64,000 nucleotides of DNA from Dolichospermum compactum NIES-806 (GCF_002368115.1 NZ_AP018316.1:204268-268267), one strand, 5' to 3'; counted from the first letter of the stretch, positions 1 through 9,789 are shown. Translations and numbers: made by a program. Notes: a model not told the origin generated them from the sequence alone.

Positions 1-1012
1 CTAATTCCTGGGCTACTTGACGAGCCACAGTAGATTTACCAGCACCAGCCGGACCATCAATAGCAATGATCGGTTGGCGTAATCCATCATTGCCATCGCG
101 CAAAATCGTATTATCAATTAACCTTGTAGAGCCAAGACGAGCAGCGATCGCCAACATTCCTTCATCCTCAACTTTTTCTAAAAACATCAACGTATTCGGT
201 TCAACCAATTCAATATATTCCAAGCTGATATTGCTAACTTTTGCGATTTCTTGCCGCGCCAATGCTATCAGTTCACCACTGTCACAAACGCCAGCCCGAA
301 ACGCCGCTTCAGCTTGCCGTAAACCTTTAAATAACACAGTTGCTTGCTCTTTTTCTGTAGCCGTCAAATATTGATTACGAGAACTTAAAGCCAAGCCGGA
401 CACTTCCCGCACCGTAGGACAAGCAACAATTTCTACTGGCAAATTTAAATCAGCTACTAACCGTTTAACAATTGCCAGTTGTTGACCATCCTTTTGTCCA
501 AAGTAAGCTCGGTCAGGTTGTACCAAATTAAAAAGCTTGGTAACAATCGTTGCCACACCTTGAAAATGACCACTCCGAAAATTACCACACAAGCTAGATA
601 TCATATCAGATGGAGGGATCACTTGCGTCACCTGAGTTTCTGCTATATTCTTCCCCGGTACACCAATTTCTTCCGGAGTTGGGGCAAAAATCACATCAAC
701 TCCCGCCTGTTCACAAAATTCTCGGTCTTGTGCCAAAGTGCGAGGATAGCGTTGATAGTCCTCATTGGGTCCAAATTGCAGAGGATTGACGAAAATACTC
801 ACAATTACCGTCGAATTTTCCTGTCTAGCCCGTTTAATCAAACTTAAATGCCCCTGATGTAAACCCCCCATAGTTGGCACTAAACCAACTGCTGTGGGAT
901 ACCAACTGGTTTGTTCATCAAGTCCTAGATCATCTGGTAGCCTCAGATGGCTTTGCCAGCGATGACGATTTAAATAGCAGCGTAAAGCTGCAACTGTTGT
1001 CAGCACACGCAC
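1..1012 (-). CDS. panC/cmk: Bifunctional pantoate--beta-alanine ligase / cytidylate kinase (3' part outside window)
   Basis: Fusion typical of cyanobacteria. The N-terminal PanC half joins pantoate and beta-alanine using ATP (pantothenate and CoA synthesis). The C-terminal Cmk half phosphorylates CMP/dCMP. Translating the minus strand gives 337 codons before the window edge. The PanC HxGH nucleotide-binding motif is at residues 52-55 (LHQGH) and the conserved FVNPLQFGPNEDY segment follows. The cytidylate kinase P-loop GPAGAGKST begins near residue 320, so most of the Cmk domain lies outside. The start is a GTG giving MRVLTTVAALRCYL; another GTG lies two codons downstream. No neighbour is clearly co-transcribed. 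The reading was made directly from the reverse complement. Confidence 0.93.
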   Translation of the reverse strand, partial: MRVLTTVAALRCYLNRHRWQSHLRLPDDLGLDEQTSWYPTAVGLVPTMGGLHQGHLSLIKRARQENSTVIVSIFVNPLQFGPNEDYQRYPRTLAQDREFCEQAGVDVIFAPTPEEIGVPGKNIAETQVTQVIPPSDMISSLCGNFRSGHFQGVATIVTKLFNLVQPDRAYFGQKDGQQLAIVKRLVADLNLPVEIVACPTVREVSGLALSSRNQYLTATEKEQATVLFKGLRQAEAAFRAGVCDSGELIALARQEIAKVSNISLEYIELVEPNTLMFLEKVEDEGMLAIAARLGSTRLIDNTILRDGNDGLRQPIIAIDGPAGAGKSTVARQVAQEL

Positions 1013-1157
1013 AAAATACCCCTAGTTTCTATCCTTTCCCCCGTTAGTGTATATCTGATAGCGCAGCCTGGCGCAAAGGATAATTGGGAGATAAAATAGA
1101 AGAACCAGGGGAATTTAATCGTGAAAAGCGAAAACAGAGTCGGAACTAGGAAACGGG

Positions 1158-2273
1158 TTATTTTCCTAAAACCTCAAGACTAACTGGAGCAACACCACTG
1201 CTGATCATACCCAATATCCGCGCAGCACCAGCGGAAAGGTCAATAATTCGACCCCGGATGAAAGGTCCTCGATCATTGATTCTGACAACCACAGAACGAC
1301 CATTACGGGTGTTAGTGACACGGATTTTTGTTCCCATCGGTAAGCTACGATGAGCCGCAGTTAATCCTTCGGGATTATATCTTTCACCACTAGCGGTTTT
1401 ATTACCAGAACCATCATATCCATACCAAGAAGCCATCCCTTGGAAACTGAGATTGACATTACCGAAGGCAATCTTCCGGGGTAGACTAGCACTAGAAACT
1501 GATTTACTAGCGGGTAAGTTAGCAATTGTCTGAATAGGAGATGCGTTGCCGATTAGTCTCCGCAGTCTGTTAGTTGCTTGTAAGGCATCTTGGGCAAGAT
1601 TTTCTGTGGTATCTGCTAATCTAGTACCTTCATTGACTTCTACCAGTTCTTGACCGTCAATGGTAATGGTGTAGCGATCCACTGACGGTTGTTTACGGAA
1701 GAAGCCTTTTTTATTGGCTTTATTGTTAATTACGGAATTATCCGCTGTTTTCCAACTGACAGTAATCTTGCTTGCATCTACATTGTTTTGGATCAGTTCG
1801 TTAATTCTAGCGGCAATCACACTAGCTTTCTGAATTGGATCATTGTCAATAGAGCTAACTTGTTTGTTAAAATTGATTGTATTACCAGCATTGCTAAAAC
1901 TGGCAACTTTCGCTGTATTGGTAGCAACAAGAGAGTCAGGATTGATATTCTCATTATTGCCAATCACTCCAACCTTAGTTTTGTTGTTAGTAACTGGGGT
2001 AGAACCCAAAAAAGTCAGAACAGGAATGTCCCGAACATAAAGAGTAGCTGCTTGTAAACCTTTAATACTGTGAGGATGAATCCTAGTAATCACAGCATCT
2101 GAGGTTGAGTTTTCTGTTGGGGATTGGTATTCTCCCACTTTGACTGCATCACTGATAGATGATGCTTGCCTAGTTGGGGAACTTTCCTCACTGGTTTGAG
2201 TTCGACCAACTGAGGGTAAACCCAAAACGGCCAGAATTACGGCAACTGTAGTCCACAAATGTCTTTGATTCAT
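1158..2273 (-). CDS. rlpA: RlpA-like double-psi beta-barrel secreted protein
   Basis: Secreted or periplasmic protein of 371 aa. The C-terminal RlpA double-psi beta-barrel spans about residues 279-371 and starts at ASWYGYDG. It contains the family signatures TASGERYNPEGLTAAHRSLP and INDRGPFI, with RIIDLSAGAA near the end. In E. coli RlpA acts on denuded septal peptidoglycan; whether the cyanobacterial protein cleaves glycan is inferred. I chose the ATG at 2273 because a good signal peptide follows directly (MNQRHLWTTVAVILAVLGL). A GTG at 2330 would add 19 basic residues. The central part is rich in Asn and Ser and unrecognised. It stands alone, with a long upstream non-coding region. Confidence 0.85.
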   Translation of the reverse strand: MNQRHLWTTVAVILAVLGLPSVGRTQTSEESSPTRQASSISDAVKVGEYQSPTENSTSDAVITRIHPHSIKGLQAATLYVRDIPVLTFLGSTPVTNNKTKVGVIGNNENINPDSLVATNTAKVASFSNAGNTINFNKQVSSIDNDPIQKASVIAARINELIQNNVDASKITVSWKTADNSVINNKANKKGFFRKQPSVDRYTITIDGQELVEVNEGTRLADTTENLAQDALQATNRLRRLIGNASPIQTIANLPASKSVSSASLPRKIAFGNVNLSFQGMASWYGYDGSGNKTASGERYNPEGLTAAHRSLPMGTKIRVTNTRNGRSVVVRINDRGPFIRGRIIDLSAGAARILGMISSGVAPVSLEVLGK

Positions 2274-3556
2274 GCGTCCGATTTTAAAGCGACTGTAGAA
2301 CTTAAGTTTTCTGATTAGCGGGTTTTTCACCTTGTGAACAGTGACTTTCGCTGGAAACTTGAACCCGTTCCGCTTTCACTTTGTGTTTTGTAACTCGAAT
2401 ACATTAACATGAATTTTCGAGCTTGGGGATCAGGGTTTTAGCGGAAGTCTGAAGGATATGGCTAAATTTATAGTTGAGTTTAAGCTTGTAAACCGTTTTC
2501 AAGTCAGGATTTTGGCTATGTAACGTTTTTTTTAAGATTTCTATATTTTCTTCGAGAAACTTCATATTAAGCGATCGCCCAATTTAACCATTACTACCTA
2601 ACATTTATTCTCAGTAGTTGTAAATTCTGAAGTATCGAAAAATCATCCAGTCACTTGGTGTTTAGATGAAATTTTACTGCCAATAGTTGACTCTTCAAAA
2701 GATATCACCAGCCTAAACATAATCTAGACAAAGATTAAATTGTCAAAATACTTGGACTCTTTTCGCCCAATACATGGTTTTTTATCTACATTTTTAGTAA
2801 GTAAATATATTTAAAATGTCTACATAATTAGTTGCAATTAAAACAATTACTGTCAAGCAATAACAGTGATTTATTTCCAGTAAGTATTTATTCTTATCCC
2901 CAAATAAAAAATTAATGAGACCATAGAAAAATGGCATCAAACGCGCACAAATGCACTTATTAAGTATATAAGAATACATACTTACTTGTTGTTATGGAGT
3001 AAAATCAGTAATCAATTTTATATCAAGCTATTAAACATACATATAATTCGGAAAATACAGAAATGTTATCATCAGCACTTTTAGGCATTTTCCAAAACTT
3101 GTATTGCCAGTATAAATCCCTGAAAGATGGTGTAGTCGCTAACTATAACTCGAACTCGCCAAAGAAAATTCAGTCTATAACGCCTGAAACCCTTGCAGAT
3201 ACCACTTGTGTGTACACCGTAGCCTAAAAGGAGAGGGAAAAGGAATAATATTTAATACTGGAGAGGCTTTGAACTTGTTCTTTGTATGATAAAAAAGTCC
3301 AGCTTTTAGCCGTTTTGAGTATAAATAGGGTTTGCTGAAAACTAATTACAGCAGGAGTCATCAGATTTTGGATTTACGATTTTGGATTTTGGATTGACTC
3401 CAACAAACAAGTGTGGAGCTTGAGGATTTTAGATTGGCGAAAGCGTTGCGTACGCAGCGCAGCGAGTATTTTTGATTAATTCCCCCCTGAAGGGGCGGGG
3501 CTTGTACCGAAAATTCCCAATCCAAAATCTAAAATCTAAAATCTAAAATTTTTCGG
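2274..3556. other. Long intergenic region between rlpA and nagA
   Basis: About 1.28 kb without a convincing gene. A 61-codon minus-strand frame at 2794-2979 has no family features and no clear ribosome site, so I do not call it. Near rlpA the minus strand has a CTCGAA / TTCGAG inverted pair (2390-2420 area) that could fold in the leader. The distal part holds an A/T-rich stretch and then the inverted-repeat element at 3362-3551. Confidence 0.6.
3362..3551. repeat. Inverted-repeat (MITE-like) element with arms of TTTTGGATT-type repeats
   Basis: The left arm is several copies of GATTTTGGATT on the plus strand. The right arm (about 3516-3551) is the reverse complement, CAATCCAAAATC followed by repeated TAAAATC. 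Between them lie a GC-rich GCGTTGCGTACGCAGCGCAGCG block (3441-3462) and a CCCCTGAAGGGG hairpin. The whole can fold as a long stem. No transposase is present. Confidence 0.6.
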
Positions 3557-4732
3557 TCAGGAGTCAGGAGTAAAACTGTTCGGTACAGTTAACCGTTTCC
3601 ATGTCAGTTCTTTACCAACCTCATCCCATTTCCAACGTAATAAGTGGGCGGGTTGTTGGGCGGCAACTTTCGGTAAGTTGATAGCTTGCCTGGGTGCGTC
3701 TGTAGCGAGGCTAATGGCGGTTTCTAAGTCACAAATTCCCCATTTTACTAGATTTTGAACTCCAGTTAATAATGGTAGGGTTGTTCCTGATAAAGTGCCA
3801 TCTTGTAATCTGGCTGTACCGTTGATAACTTCTATTTGTCGGGTATCCCAAGGATAGATGCCGTCAGGTAATCCTAATGGTGCAAGGGCATCACTGACAA
3901 TAAATAACCTTTCACTGGCACGCAGAAGAATTTTTAAGATCATTGGGGTAACGTGCTGACCATCAGCGATGAAAGCACAAAACACATCAGGATTGTTCAT
4001 GGCTGCGCCTAATAAGCCCGGTTCGCGGTGGTGTAGGGGTGGCATGGCGTTGAAGGCATGAGTGATCATGGTTGCGCCTTGGGTAAAGGCTTGTTGGGCT
4101 TCTGTGGCTATGGCTTGTGAATGTCCTAAGCTGACGGTGATTCCCAAGGAACGCAAATAAGGAATGACTTTACCTGTGGTGTCTAATTCTGGTGCGAGGG
4201 TGATAACTTTGACGATATGGGCATAATCTCCTAATACCCGTTTAACTTGATCTATGGTAAGGGGAAGAAGATATTCGGCTGGATGTGCGCCGCGTTTGTA
4301 GTAGTTTAAAAATGGACCTTCTAAATGGACTCCGAGAATTTGGGCGGAGGTTGGAGAATTGGGGGTATAATTGGCGAGAATGGCGAGCGATCGCTGAATA
4401 TTTTCGATGGAGGTTGTCACTAGGGTGGGTAAATAACCGTCAACTCCTGCTTCCCACAGAAATGAAGAGATTTTTGGCAGCATGGAGGAATTTTCCGCTG
4501 TTAATTCCGGGAAGGCTAATCCTAGTCCACCATTGATTTGTAAATCCACACCACCTAAAGAAATCCAGTCTCCAGCTACATCTAAAATTTGTAAGTTTTG
4601 TGGTACAACTTTTTCCCATGCTGTGTTCATGGGCATAATTTCCTCGATTATGCCTGCTTGGTTAACTAAGATTCTTTGTAAATCTTGATAACCGGGGATT
4701 CTTACGTTGATAATATCTACATTTGCCAGCAT
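3557..4732 (-). CDS. nagA: N-acetylglucosamine-6-phosphate deacetylase
   Basis: Amidohydrolase removing acetate from GlcNAc-6-phosphate in amino-sugar recycling. From the ATG at 4732 it is 391 aa. Visible family motifs are GGVDLQINGG, HLEGPFLN (residues 136-143) with its metal-binding Glu, SLGHS, THAFNAM, and VSDALAPLG with the catalytic Asp. An earlier in-frame ATG at 4753 would add only MTNDKNT. Those codons are the last units of the adjacent heptamer tandem repeat, so I prefer 4732; neither start has a good Shine-Dalgarno. It is divergent from purE across the repeat. No nagB or sugar transporter lies next to it. Confidence 0.9.
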   Translation of the reverse strand: MLANVDIINVRIPGYQDLQRILVNQAGIIEEIMPMNTAWEKVVPQNLQILDVAGDWISLGGVDLQINGGLGLAFPELTAENSSMLPKISSFLWEAGVDGYLPTLVTTSIENIQRSLAILANYTPNSPTSAQILGVHLEGPFLNYYKRGAHPAEYLLPLTIDQVKRVLGDYAHIVKVITLAPELDTTGKVIPYLRSLGITVSLGHSQAIATEAQQAFTQGATMITHAFNAMPPLHHREPGLLGAAMNNPDVFCAFIADGQHVTPMILKILLRASERLFIVSDALAPLGLPDGIYPWDTRQIEVINGTARLQDGTLSGTTLPLLTGVQNLVKWGICDLETAISLATDAPRQAINLPKVAAQQPAHLLRWKWDEVGKELTWKRLTVPNSFTPDS

Positions 4733-4741
4733 GGTATTTTT

Positions 4742-4875
4742 GTCATTGGTCATTGGTCATTGGTCATTAGTCATTGGTCATTGGTCATTGGTCATTAGTC
4801 ATTGGTCATTGGTCATTGGTCATTGGTCATTGGTCATTGGTCATTAGTCATTGGTCATTAGTCATTGGTCATTGG
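4742..4875. repeat. Heptanucleotide tandem repeat (TCATTGG / TCATTAG)
   Basis: About nineteen head-to-tail copies of a 7-base unit, mostly CATTGGT with some CATTAGT, fill the gap between nagA and purE. They are of the STRR class (short tandemly repeated repetitive sequences) known from heterocystous cyanobacteria. A second short heptamer, TGTTCCC, repeats at about 4908-4930 just before purE. Confidence 0.95.
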
Positions 4876-4937
4876 GAATAGATAGAAATTTATTCTCTCC
4901 CCGCACCCTGTTCCCTGTTCCCTGTTCCCTAAATTAT

Positions 4938-5450
4938 ATGAGTCTTGAAGTTGGTATTATCATGGGTAGTGATTCCGATTTGCCTACAATGAGGGATGCG
5001 ATCGCTATTTGTGAAGAATTTGGTATTGTAGTTGAAGTTGCCATTGTCTCTGCCCATCGTACCCCAGAACGGATGGTTGAATATGCTAAAACTGCACATC
5101 AACGCGGTATCAAGGTAATTATCGCTGGTGCTGGTGGTGCGGCACATCTCCCTGGTATGGTAGCATCTTTAACTCCTTTACCTGTGATTGGTGTTCCCGT
5201 CGCTACTCGGAATTTACAAGGTGTGGATTCTTTATATTCTATAGTGCAAATGCCAGCAGGAATACCTGTTGCTACCGTCGCTATTGGGAATTCTAAAAAT
5301 GCTGGACTTTTAGCGGTACAAATTCTTGCTACTCACCAACCAGAATTACTCGAAAAAGTGCAAGATTATCGGCAAAGTCTTTGTAATATGGTCATGGAAA
5401 AGCAAGCGAAACTAGACCATCTGGGATATGAAAAATATTTACAACAATAG
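4938..5450 (+). CDS. purE: 5-(carboxyamino)imidazole ribonucleotide mutase (PurE)
   Basis: Purine biosynthesis: converts N5-CAIR to CAIR in the cytoplasm. The product is 170 aa, normal for class I PurE. The N-terminal signature GIIMGSDSDLPTM is clear, followed by SAHRTPERM, the glycine-rich AGAGGAAHLPGM and IGVPV. An upstream ATG at 4851 is in frame but its extra 29 codons come from heptamer repeats, so I chose ATG 4938, where the family sequence begins. PurK is not in the window. The gene stands alone; an inverted-repeat cluster follows it and may terminate transcription. Confidence 0.95.
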   Translation: MSLEVGIIMGSDSDLPTMRDAIAICEEFGIVVEVAIVSAHRTPERMVEYAKTAHQRGIKVIIAGAGGAAHLPGMVASLTPLPVIGVPVATRNLQGVDSLYSIVQMPAGIPVATVAIGNSKNAGLLAVQILATHQPELLEKVQDYRQSLCNMVMEKQAKLDHLGYEKYLQQ

Positions 5451-5499
5451 ATATTTACACATCTTACATCAGGCGGTTATAAAGCGCATATATACAGGC

Positions 5500-5700
5500 A
5501 AAACCCACACTATGGCTAACGCCACGCTACGCTATCGGAAAGTGTTACAGTGAGCTTGCGATGCCCTGAGCAGTTCGACAAGCTCACTGTCAGACCTGTC
5601 GAAGGGTCGAACTGCTCAGTGACCACCTTCGTGGGTTAAAATTTATTAGTCCGCTTGCGCGGACTTAGTTCGTGTAGCCGCGAATTATATTCGCCAGGAC
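5500..5700. repeat. Cluster of inverted repeats downstream of purE
   Basis: It holds a dispersed motif GGCTAACGCCACGCTACGC (5514-5532; near-copy at about 54224). A perfect 14-base inverted pair follows: CTGAGCAGTTCGAC at 5566-5579 and GTCGAACTGCTCAG at 5606-5619. Next is a hairpin with AGTCCGC and GCGGACT arms around TTGC (about 5648-5665). An outer AACCCAC / GTGGGTT pair encloses the first parts. It may terminate purE; no gene is seen in 5451-5742. Confidence 0.75.
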
Positions 5701-5742
5701 TTAGTGCAAAATATAAATATTCACATAACTCCATATTAAGTC

Positions 5743-6792
5743 GTGAACCCTCCCATCAACACCTCAGCCCAAACCCAAAATCGCAAAGCAGATCATATCC
5801 GCATCTGTTTAGAAGATAATGTCCAATCTCCAACAATTACCACTGGGTTAGAAAAATATCGCTTTACTCATGCTTGTTTACCGGAAATTGATGGTAAAGA
5901 TATTGATGTGAGTACGACATTTTTAGGAAAACATCTCCATGCACCTTTGTTAATTTCCTCCATGACAGGAGGTACAGAACAAGCGGGAATTATTAACCGT
6001 CGTTTGGCTGAAGTTGCCCAAGCATACAAATTAGCAATGGGTGTAGGATCTGTAAGAGTAGCAGTGGAAAAACCTCAAGTTGGCAATACTTTTGCTGTTC
6101 GTAAATATGCGCCAGATATTCTCCTCTTTGCTAATTTAGGCGCGGTACAGCTTAATTATGAATATGGCATTGATGAATGTTTGCGAATTATTGATCTGGT
6201 CGAAGCTGATGCTTTGATTTTACATATTAACCCTTTGCAGGAATTCATTCAACCCAGGGGTGATACTAATTTTCATGGATTACTTGACAAAATATCTAAC
6301 TTGTGTAACAACTTACCAGTTCCCGTAATTGCCAAAGAGGTGGGTAATGGAATTTCCGCAACTATGGCAGAAAAACTGATAGCTGTGGGAGTGCAAGCGA
6401 TTGATGTGGCTGGCGCTGGTGGTACATCTTGGGCAATGGTTGAAAGTGAACGGGCAGAAACAGCCTTACAGCGGCGGTTGGGGCAAACATTTGGGGACTG
6501 GGGGATACCCGCAGCCGATTGTATTGCCAGTATTCGGGAGCATGATCCCGATGTTCCCTTAATTGCTTCTGGGGGCTTACGCAATGGTTTAGATGTGGCT
6601 AAAGCGATCGCACTTGGGGCTGATATTGCTGGTTTGGCAATGCCCTTTCTCAAAGCAGCGGCAGTATCGGAAGCGGCTGTAGTAGAATTGACAGAGGTTT
6701 TAATTGCCGAAATCACCACTGTATTATTTTGCACTGCTAATAGCAGCCTGTATAAATTAAAGCAGTCTCAGAGTTTACAGCGTATACAATAG
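5743..6792 (+). CDS. fni: Type 2 isopentenyl-diphosphate delta-isomerase (FMN-dependent)
   Basis: Interconverts IPP and DMAPP for carotenoid, chlorophyll and quinone side chains; cyanobacteria use this FMN/NAD(P)H-dependent type. The 349 aa protein shows RKADHI near the start and SSMTGGTEQAGIINRRLAEVA. It also has LHINPLQEFIQPRGD, AKEVGNGIS and the glycine-rich FMN segments DVAGAGGTSW and IASGGLRNGLDVAKAIALGAD. The start codon is GTG at 5743, the first start in frame, giving MNPPINTSAQTQNRKADHI. It may be read with sppA, 77 bp downstream, though a tandem repeat fills the gap. Confidence 0.95.
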   Translation: MNPPINTSAQTQNRKADHIRICLEDNVQSPTITTGLEKYRFTHACLPEIDGKDIDVSTTFLGKHLHAPLLISSMTGGTEQAGIINRRLAEVAQAYKLAMGVGSVRVAVEKPQVGNTFAVRKYAPDILLFANLGAVQLNYEYGIDECLRIIDLVEADALILHINPLQEFIQPRGDTNFHGLLDKISNLCNNLPVPVIAKEVGNGISATMAEKLIAVGVQAIDVAGAGGTSWAMVESERAETALQRRLGQTFGDWGIPAADCIASIREHDPDVPLIASGGLRNGLDVAKAIALGADIAGLAMPFLKAAAVSEAAVVELTEVLIAEITTVLFCTANSSLYKLKQSQSLQRIQ

Positions 6793-6825
6793 AAAAAGGT
6801 TATTTTCCGGTCATTACTTTGGCAT

Positions 6826-6877
6826 TAATGACTAATAACTAATGACTAATAACTAATAACTAATAACTAATGACTAA
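6826..6877. repeat. Heptanucleotide tandem repeat (TAATAAC / TAATGAC) running into the sppA start
   Basis: Seven head-to-tail 7-base units between fni and sppA. The last unit (6868-6874, TAATGAC) contains the ATG of sppA at 6870, so the repeat supplies the initiation codon and the first residues (MTN). Confidence 0.9.
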
Positions 6878-8687
6878 TTTTCTTAAACAAACCTTAGCAA
6901 GTTTAATTGGTAGTTTACTAGGACTGACAATTTTTTCTGGAGTCAGTACACTGGGATTCTTATTAATATTAATTGCGCTTGCTAGTTCTCAAAGTTCAGC
7001 CCCAATAGTCAAAGATAAGTCAGTTTTAGTTTTCGACTTGTCTATGAAAATCACCGATAGTGAACCTAATTCCAGCCAATTTTTGGAAAAAACTTTTAGC
7101 GGTGTTCAAGAAAATAACATCACACTGCGGAAAGTTGTGGAAACATTAGATAAAGCCGGACGTGATCAAAATATTGTGGGTATTTATATAGATGGAACTA
7201 ATGCTAATAGTGCAGTTGGTTATGCTTCCTTGAAAGAAATCCGTCAAGCATTAGAAAAATTCCGTAAAACTGGCAAAAAAATTATTGCCTATAGTACAGA
7301 TTGGAGTGAAAAAGAATATTATCTCAGTTCCGTAGCCAATCAAGTTATAGTTAATCCTATGGGAGCAATGGAAATGAACGGTTTAAGTTCACAACCAATG
7401 TTTTTAGCGGGGGCATTTGAAAAATACGGCGTTGGTGTGCAGATAGTGCGGGTGGGTAAATTTAAGGGTGCAGTAGAACCGCTAATGCTCAATAAACTCA
7501 GCCCAGAGAACCGGGAACAAACCCAGAAATTGTTAGATGATGTGTGGGGAGAGTGGCGGAAATCTGTAGGTGCAAGCAGAAACATTCTACCGCAGAAATT
7601 GCAAGCGATCGCTAATAGTAAATCAATTTTAGAAGCCACAGAAGCTAAATCTAACAGTCTAGTAGATACAATTGCTTATGAAGATCAAGTATTCACAGAC
7701 TTAAAAAAATTAACTGGTAACAGTGAAAAAGATAAAACATTCACAAAAATCAGCTTAGGTGATTATGCCGAAGTTCCCGGAAAATCTTCAAATTCAGACA
7801 ATCAAATTGCCATTGTTTATGCAGAAGGAGAAATAGTTAACGGTAGCGGTGACGAAGGACAAATTGGCGGTAATAACTTTGCGAAAATATTCTCAAAAAT
7901 TCGCCAAAATGATCAAATCAAAGCAGTAGTTTTAAGAATTAATAGCCCTGGTGGTAGCGCTACCGCAGCCGAAATCATGCAGCGAGAAATCAAATTAACT
8001 CGTCAAATTAAACCCGTCATTGTTTCTATGGGAGATATAGCTGCTTCTGGTGGCTATTGGATTGCAAGTGATTCCAACCGCATTTTTGCCCAACCTAATA
8101 CCATTACAGGTTCTATAGGTGTCTTTGGCGTATTATTTAATGGTCAAAAACTAGGCAATAATAATGGCATAACTTGGGATAGCGTGAAAACGGCTCAATA
8201 TGCAGATCAACAAACCATTTCCCGTCCTAAATCACCTCAAGAATTAGCAGTTTATCAACGCAGTGTTAACCGCATTTATAATCTATTCTTGCAAAAAGTT
8301 TCCCAAGGACGGAAAATTCCAACTGCAAAAGTAGCAGAAATCGCCCAAGGACGAGTTTGGTCAGGAACAGCAGCCAAACAAATCGGTTTAGTTGATGAAA
8401 TTGGTGGTTTAAATGCAGCCATTGAATATGCAGCTAAACAAGCAAAATTAGGAACTGATTGGGAAATACAAGAATATCCCAGAGTTAGTACATTTCCAGA
8501 ACGCTTATTTGGTAAAAAATTAGATGAAATAAAAGCCAAATTAGGCATAGAAAAAACCCAAACTAAAAACTCAAACCCCTTAATAAATGAACTAGAAAAA
8601 TTCCAACAGGAAATCAAAACCTTGCAAACAATGAATGATCCCCAAGGGATTTATACCCGCTTACCAATTAACTTGAAAATTGAATAG
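6870..8687 (+). CDS. sppA: Signal peptide peptidase SppA, long (67K) type
   Basis: Membrane-anchored serine protease that degrades cleaved signal peptides; cyanobacterial SppA1 has also been linked to thylakoid antenna turnover. The product is 605 aa with one N-terminal membrane segment (about residues 10-40) and two tandem ClpP-like domains, as in E. coli SppA. The first domain carries the catalytic Lys in VGKFKGAVEPL. The second has RINSPGGSATAAE and the nucleophile Ser in DIAASGGYW, followed by TGSIGVFG. The ATG lies inside a heptamer repeat. No nearby ATG within the next stretch would keep the membrane anchor. Confidence 0.93.
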   Translation: MTNFLKQTLASLIGSLLGLTIFSGVSTLGFLLILIALASSQSSAPIVKDKSVLVFDLSMKITDSEPNSSQFLEKTFSGVQENNITLRKVVETLDKAGRDQNIVGIYIDGTNANSAVGYASLKEIRQALEKFRKTGKKIIAYSTDWSEKEYYLSSVANQVIVNPMGAMEMNGLSSQPMFLAGAFEKYGVGVQIVRVGKFKGAVEPLMLNKLSPENREQTQKLLDDVWGEWRKSVGASRNILPQKLQAIANSKSILEATEAKSNSLVDTIAYEDQVFTDLKKLTGNSEKDKTFTKISLGDYAEVPGKSSNSDNQIAIVYAEGEIVNGSGDEGQIGGNNFAKIFSKIRQNDQIKAVVLRINSPGGSATAAEIMQREIKLTRQIKPVIVSMGDIAASGGYWIASDSNRIFAQPNTITGSIGVFGVLFNGQKLGNNNGITWDSVKTAQYADQQTISRPKSPQELAVYQRSVNRIYNLFLQKVSQGRKIPTAKVAEIAQGRVWSGTAAKQIGLVDEIGGLNAAIEYAAKQAKLGTDWEIQEYPRVSTFPERLFGKKLDEIKAKLGIEKTQTKNSNPLINELEKFQQEIKTLQTMNDPQGIYTRLPINLKIE

Positions 8688-8954
8688 GAAATATAGAATT
8701 TACGAGTCTAATGAACTACAAATTTATCTGCGTTCATTTGCGTCTATCCTCTGCCATCTGCGTTTAATTCTTGCTCATTATACCTGACTTGAATGGGAAT
8801 TTTCATAATTAAGAATTATCTCAGGTAGGGACACAAAGGTAAGAATGTCTGAACCAGGTTTTATCATCGTGATTGGGTTGATGAAATTTGGGAATTTTTT
8901 CTATCATCCTGTAAATTCTTAAATCCTGTAAATCCTGATTCAGACAAATTAATC

Positions 8955-9689
8955 CTACTGAAAACGATAATTGCGATAGCCACGTTCACCATTCGCATCT
9001 CTTATGGATAAACCCGTAGGAATAGCATTACCTTGAGGATCTACTTTTACTCTGACTAAAATTGGTTGTTGTCTACCATTTCTGGTTTCCTGAATTTGCG
9101 AAATATCCTCATTAATTTGTTGTCTTTGTTCTTCAGGAATGAAATAGTTTTCCAACCCATAATTAATCAAACCGTCTTGATAATTACCTTTTAACGCTAC
9201 CTGATTATTAGATAAGGAAACAGGACGATTACTAATTACCCGAATAGGTTTCCAAGACTGAAGTTCATTTCTATCAAAAGATTGTCGTTCTTGCAAAATT
9301 AAGTATAAGATACTCCCTTGAGAAATTTGTCTACCCCTGCGGGAATTTCTTCGCAACCAATCATTCCAACCCGGTAATCTTCTCAAAGTTTCAGGACGGG
9401 AAATATTATAATCTAAGTTCAATGAAGAACCCCGGACAACATCATTAGAATCTACAGGCAGGGTTTGCAAAATTACTGTCTTACCCGTCACATCCGTATA
9501 CATTGCCTGAGAAGGTACAGCCAGAATTAAGCCTAATTGAACCAATAAAGGGGCAATTAATCGCCAAATCGGTAAAGGTTTATTAGCCTTCTGTTCTGTA
9601 GCCCTGAGATAATCCCGAAATGTCAGTTTTTCGGAAAATTCCATTTCTGGATTTAAGGTTTTTTTTGATTCAGGGAAGTCATTTTTCAT
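8955..9689 (-). CDS. GDYXXLXY-family protein
   Basis: A 244 aa protein with one likely membrane segment at about residues 43-63 (IAPLLVQLGLILAVPSQAM). The family-naming motif appears in degenerate form as GNYQDGLINYGLENYFIPE, followed by a conserved PILVRVKVDPQGNAIPTGLSI type end. Function is unknown. Genes of this family usually sit beside DUF2157 membrane proteins, and that is so here: the DUF2157 gene is upstream on the same strand. A 185 bp inverted-repeat element lies between the two. The start at 9689 is the first ATG. Confidence 0.75.
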   Translation of the reverse strand: MKNDFPESKKTLNPEMEFSEKLTFRDYLRATEQKANKPLPIWRLIAPLLVQLGLILAVPSQAMYTDVTGKTVILQTLPVDSNDVVRGSSLNLDYNISRPETLRRLPGWNDWLRRNSRRGRQISQGSILYLILQERQSFDRNELQSWKPIRVISNRPVSLSNNQVALKGNYQDGLINYGLENYFIPEEQRQQINEDISQIQETRNGRQQPILVRVKVDPQGNAIPTGLSIRDANGERGYRNYRFQ

Positions 9690-9789
9690 GGGATTAATTT
9701 AGTTAGTAATTGGTAATAGATAATAGGGAAAAATACTTTTCCCATTCCTGCTAATTTTTCGATAGGAATTTATCCGCAGAGATTTATAT

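Noticed and set aside
2331..2560. c-di-AMP (ydaO-type) riboswitch before rlpA
   Set aside because: Such riboswitches can precede cell-wall genes, but the conserved core was not seen; only a CTCGAA/TTCGAG pair.
2794..2979. 61-codon minus-strand frame in the long gap after rlpA
   Set aside because: No family features, no ribosome site, AT-rich sequence; most likely chance.
4742..4875. CRISPR array
   Set aside because: The units are 7 bases without spacers; it is a simple tandem repeat. No array or cas gene was found elsewhere.
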